Positions 60,228-64,000 of a DNA stretch of 64,000 nucleotides are shown here, piece after piece. The notes below the pieces were generated by a model. That model saw nothing but the letters and a program-made list of their open reading frames with translations. It ran no database searches and was not told the origin of the DNA. The stretch spans positions 116,907 to 180,906 of the forward strand of contig NZ_JXSK01000010.1 of NCBI RefSeq assembly GCF_001083805.1. The letters are read 5' to 3'. This DNA is from Photorhabdus luminescens subsp. luminescens. GTDB lineage: Bacteria; Pseudomonadota; Gammaproteobacteria; Enterobacterales; Enterobacteriaceae. Position numbers and translations under genes: made by a program. How positions within the stretch are numbered: the stretch's first letter is position 1; each line of letters opens with the position of its first letter.

Positions 60228-60764
60228 ATGAATTATTTGTTACTTTATTCCAGTCGGGATGGGCAGACTAAGAAAATCATTACCCGCATTGCTGAAAATC
60301 TACGCAAATCAGGGGAGGTATGCGAACTCAGAGATTTATCAACAGTAAAAACGATCAATTTGGAATCTTATGACAAAGTTATGATTGGAGCTTCGATCAG
60401 ATATGGTCATTTCAGTTCGGCACTGAAAAAATTTGCAATCTGTCATCAACAACAACTTAATAAAATGCCAACCGCATTTTTTGGTGTAAATCTGACAGCA
60501 AGGAAGCCAGAGAAATGTACACCAGAAACGAATGTGTATGTTCGTAAATTTCTGTTTAATACCCCGTGGAAGCCGGATTTGTGTGGTGTTTTTGCTGGCG
60601 CATTACTTTATCCTCGTTATCATTGGTTAGATCGGATAATGGTGAAAATGATTATGAAGATGACTGGTGGGGAAATTGATACAACTAAAGAGATTGAATA
60701 TACCGACTGGCAACAAGTCGATCGTTTTACTGACGATTTCCTTAAAATGGTGAGTGAAAAATAA
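60228..60764 (+). CDS. hemG: Menaquinone-dependent protoporphyrinogen oxidase HemG
   Basis: HemG oxidises protoporphyrinogen IX to protoporphyrin IX, passing electrons to quinone; it is a membrane-associated flavodoxin-like protein. It has 178 residues from MNYLLLYSSRDGQTKKI, which is the FMN-phosphate loop, with the long-chain insert region YVRKFLFNTPWKPDLCGVFAG after it. GAGAGGG precedes this ATG; an upstream extension would overlap trkH. It ends the pepQ-yigZ-trkH-hemG run before the rrn promoters. With hemB, two heme steps lie in this window. Confidence 0.94.
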   Translation: MNYLLLYSSRDGQTKKIITRIAENLRKSGEVCELRDLSTVKTINLESYDKVMIGASIRYGHFSSALKKFAICHQQQLNKMPTAFFGVNLTARKPEKCTPETNVYVRKFLFNTPWKPDLCGVFAGALLYPRYHWLDRIMVKMIMKMTGGEIDTTKEIEYTDWQQVDRFTDDFLKMVSEK

Positions 60765-60833
60765 CTGATTTGTTCTTTTTATCAGTGTATTGTTGAAAAA
60801 AACTGCGAACGGCCATTTTTTTTCAATAAAGAC

Positions 60834-60861
60834 TTGCCAGCGTCAAAGAACTCCCTATAAT
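60834..60861 (+). promoter_or_regulatory. rrn P1 promoter
   Basis: TTGCCA and TATAAT are spaced by 16 bp and followed by the GC-rich discriminator GCGCCACCACTGA, as in E. coli rrn P1 promoters controlled by ppGpp and initiating NTP. A preceding T-rich run may be an UP element. Confidence 0.9.
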
Positions 60862-60929
60862 GCGCCACCACTGACCGACACAACGCTGATAAACATTGTG
60901 AGGTCGGGCAGAGGAAAGTCAATAAGCGC

Positions 60930-60957
60930 TTGACTCTGCGGGCGAACAGCGTAATAT
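60930..60957 (+). promoter_or_regulatory. rrn P2 promoter
   Basis: TTGACT and TAATAT are spaced by 16 bp, 96 bp downstream of P1, the usual position of the constitutive second rrn promoter. Confidence 0.8.
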
Positions 60958-60999
60958 ACGCAGCCCGGCTGAACGAGAATGTCAATTTTTGATTCGGCC

Positions 61000-61011
61000 T
61001 GCTCTTTAACA
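61000..61011 (+). promoter_or_regulatory. rrn leader boxA antitermination element
   Basis: TGCTCTTTAACA is the canonical boxA bound by NusB-NusE (S10). A second copy, GCTCTTTAACAA, lies in the 16S-23S spacer at 62933-62944 before the 23S gene. Confidence 0.9.
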
Positions 61012-61140
61012 ATTAATCAGACAATCTGTGTGGGCACTCACAAGACCGTATCACAAAAAAATACGTTTTAAAGTCTTGAAGAGTGAACAACAGTTAATTC
61101 ATTACGAACTAACAGTACAATTCTTTGAGCATCAAGCTTT

Positions 61141-62685
<1,545 letters not shown>

Positions 62686-62767
62686 CCTGAGATAGGTTGA
62701 GTGCAGTGCTCACACAGATTGTCTGATGAAAGTAAAGTGCAAGCGCGCCTGCGAAGCTGACCATCGG

Positions 62768-62843
62768 GTCCCCTTCGTCTAGAGGCCTAGGACACCGCCC
62801 TTTCACGGCGGTAACAGGGGTTCGAATCCCCTAGGGGACGCCA
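62768..62843 (+). tRNA. gltT: tRNA-Glu (anticodon UUC)
   Basis: The 76-nt cloverleaf starts GTCCCCTTCGTCTAGAGGCC, has the anticodon loop CTTTCAC, the T arm GGTTCGAATCC, and ends with encoded CCA. The acceptor stem GTCCCC pairs with GGGGAC. It lies in the 16S-23S spacer. The locus downstream of hemG in E. coli (rrnA) instead carries tRNA-Ile and tRNA-Ala. The symbol is by analogy to E. coli spacer tRNA-Glu genes. Confidence 0.97.
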
Positions 62844-63033
62844 GCTTGCGAAGATGACGGGTGAAAGGCGTTGTCGTTAAGGTATCTTTAAGCGGATTTT
62901 CGGAATCGGTTTAGCGATATAAGCTCTTTAACAATCTGGAACAAGCTGAAAAATTGAAACACTCGATAATATCGCCGAGGTATTATTGAGGAGTCTCTCA
63001 AGCTGCACAGTCCGAGACAGTTTCGGGTTGTGA

Positions 63034-64000
63034 GGTTAAGCGACTAAGCGTACACGGTGGATGCCTAGGCAGTCAGAGGCGATGAAGGACGCGCTAATCT
63101 GCGAAAAGCGTCGGTAAGCTGATATGAAGCGATATAGCCGGCGATGTCCGAATGGGGAAACCCAGTGCAATGCGTTGCACTATCATTAACTGAATCCATA
63201 GGTTAATGAGGCGAACCGGGGGAACTGAAACATCTCAGTACCCCGAGGAAAAGAAATCAACCGAGATTCCCCCAGTAGCGGCGAGCGAACGGGGAGGAGC
63301 CCAGAACCAGCATCAGCCACAGCATCAGAGGAACGGTCTGGAAAGGCCGGCGAGAGAGGGTGACAGCCCCGTACTCGAAGATGGCGTGGTTGTGAGTTCG
63401 ATGAGTAAGGCGGGACACGAGAAATCCTGTCTGAAGAGGGGGGGACCATCCTCCAAGGCTAAATACTCCTGACTGACCGATAGTGAACCAGTACCGTGAG
63501 GGAAAGGCGAAAAGAACCCCGGCGAGGGGAGTGAAAGAGAACCTGAAACCGTGTACGTACAAGCAGTGGGAGCCTTGATGAATCAGGGTGACTGCGTACC
63601 TTTTGTATAATGGGTCAGCGACTTATATTCTGTAGCAAGGTTAACCGAATAGGGGAGCCGCAGGGAAACCGAGTCTTAACTGGGCGAAATGAGTTGCAGG
63701 GTATAGACCCGAAACCCGGTGAGCTAGCCATGGGCAGGTTGAAGGTTGGGTAACACTAACTGGAGGACCGAACCGACTAATGTTGAAAAATTAGCGAATG
63801 ACTTGTGGCTGGGGGTGAAAGGCCAATCAAACCGGGAGATAGCTGGTTCTCCCCGAAAGCTATTTAGGTAGCGCCTCGTGAGTTCATCTTCGGGGTAGAG
63901 CACTGTTTCGGCTAGGGGGCCATCCCGGCTTACCAACCCGATGCAAACTGCGAATACCGAAGAATGTCATCACGGGAGACACACGGCGGGTGCTAACGTC
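63034..64000 (+). rRNA. rrl: 23S ribosomal RNA, 5' part
   Basis: The gene starts GGTTAAGCGACTAAGCGTAC and matches 23S over domains I and II up to the window end, where it is cut off (about 970 of some 2900 nt). Small helices near 63300-63420 and 63570-63590 diverge from E. coli in variable regions, as expected. No intervening sequence is visible in the part shown. Confidence 0.97.

Noticed and set aside
63186..63936. Open frames within 23S rRNA on both strands
   Set aside because: They lie inside conserved rRNA and are artefacts of its low stop density.

Overview
The window is chromosomal DNA of an AT-rich member of Enterobacterales, most likely Photorhabdus (Xenorhabdus is the main alternative). 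The right half follows the Enterobacterales backbone order metR-metE ... udp ... rmuC-ubiE-ubiJ-ubiB-tatABC ... rfaH, ubiD-fre, fadBA, pepQ-yigZ-trkH-hemG-rrn. The genus is inferred from base composition, full-length ERIC repeats, a DUF1240-like gene and overall style; no database search was possible.

The left part (about 1-28 kb) is an accessory region dominated by DNA conflict genes. It starts with a C5-cytosine methyltransferase, a GHKL (MutL/MORC-like) ATPase and a convergent Vsr-type nuclease (0.5-3.9 kb). A truncated IS256-family element follows. Next is a compact three-gene operon on the minus strand (5.4-12.4 kb): a 1104-residue SF1 helicase, a RecQ-like helicase fused to a phosphoribosyltransferase domain, and a DprA/SLOG-like protein carrying a hexanucleotide repeat tract. 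This is my best candidate for an undescribed defence system. A probable pore-forming toxin/immunity pair lies at 12.8-14.1 kb. A complete ferric citrate system, fecIR-fecABCDE, sits at 14.3-21.9 kb; its proteins and control sites closely resemble those of E. coli and it looks horizontally acquired. About 2 kb of decayed coding sequence follows, holding a 37-copy 9-bp tandem array. Then come an internally deleted IS256 derivative and a second modification cluster: an intact Vsr, a frameshifted RHH-fused methyltransferase and an intact PD-(D/E)XK endonuclease (24.6-27.6 kb). An IS1595-type remnant ends the island.

From 28 kb on, the content is mostly housekeeping. It includes a TauE/SafE permease, an MFS transporter, an adenine permease (adeP-like), a YjcE-type cation/proton antiporter, and divergent metR/metE with MetR- and MetJ-like sites. 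A Tat-exported intradiol dioxygenase-like protein, pcp, udp with CRP sites, a tyrosine phosphatase and a DedA protein follow. The ubiE-ubiJ-ubiB-tatABC block encodes quinone biosynthesis and the twin-arginine translocase, which would export the dioxygenase-like protein. hemB here is the type lacking the zinc-cysteine cluster, and it stands between tatC and rfaH where E. coli has tatD. ubiD and fre are followed by the convergent fadBA operon, which has a FadR-like box. pepQ, yigZ, trkH and hemG lead into an rrn operon with P1/P2 promoters, 16S, tRNA-Glu(UUC) and the first part of 23S.
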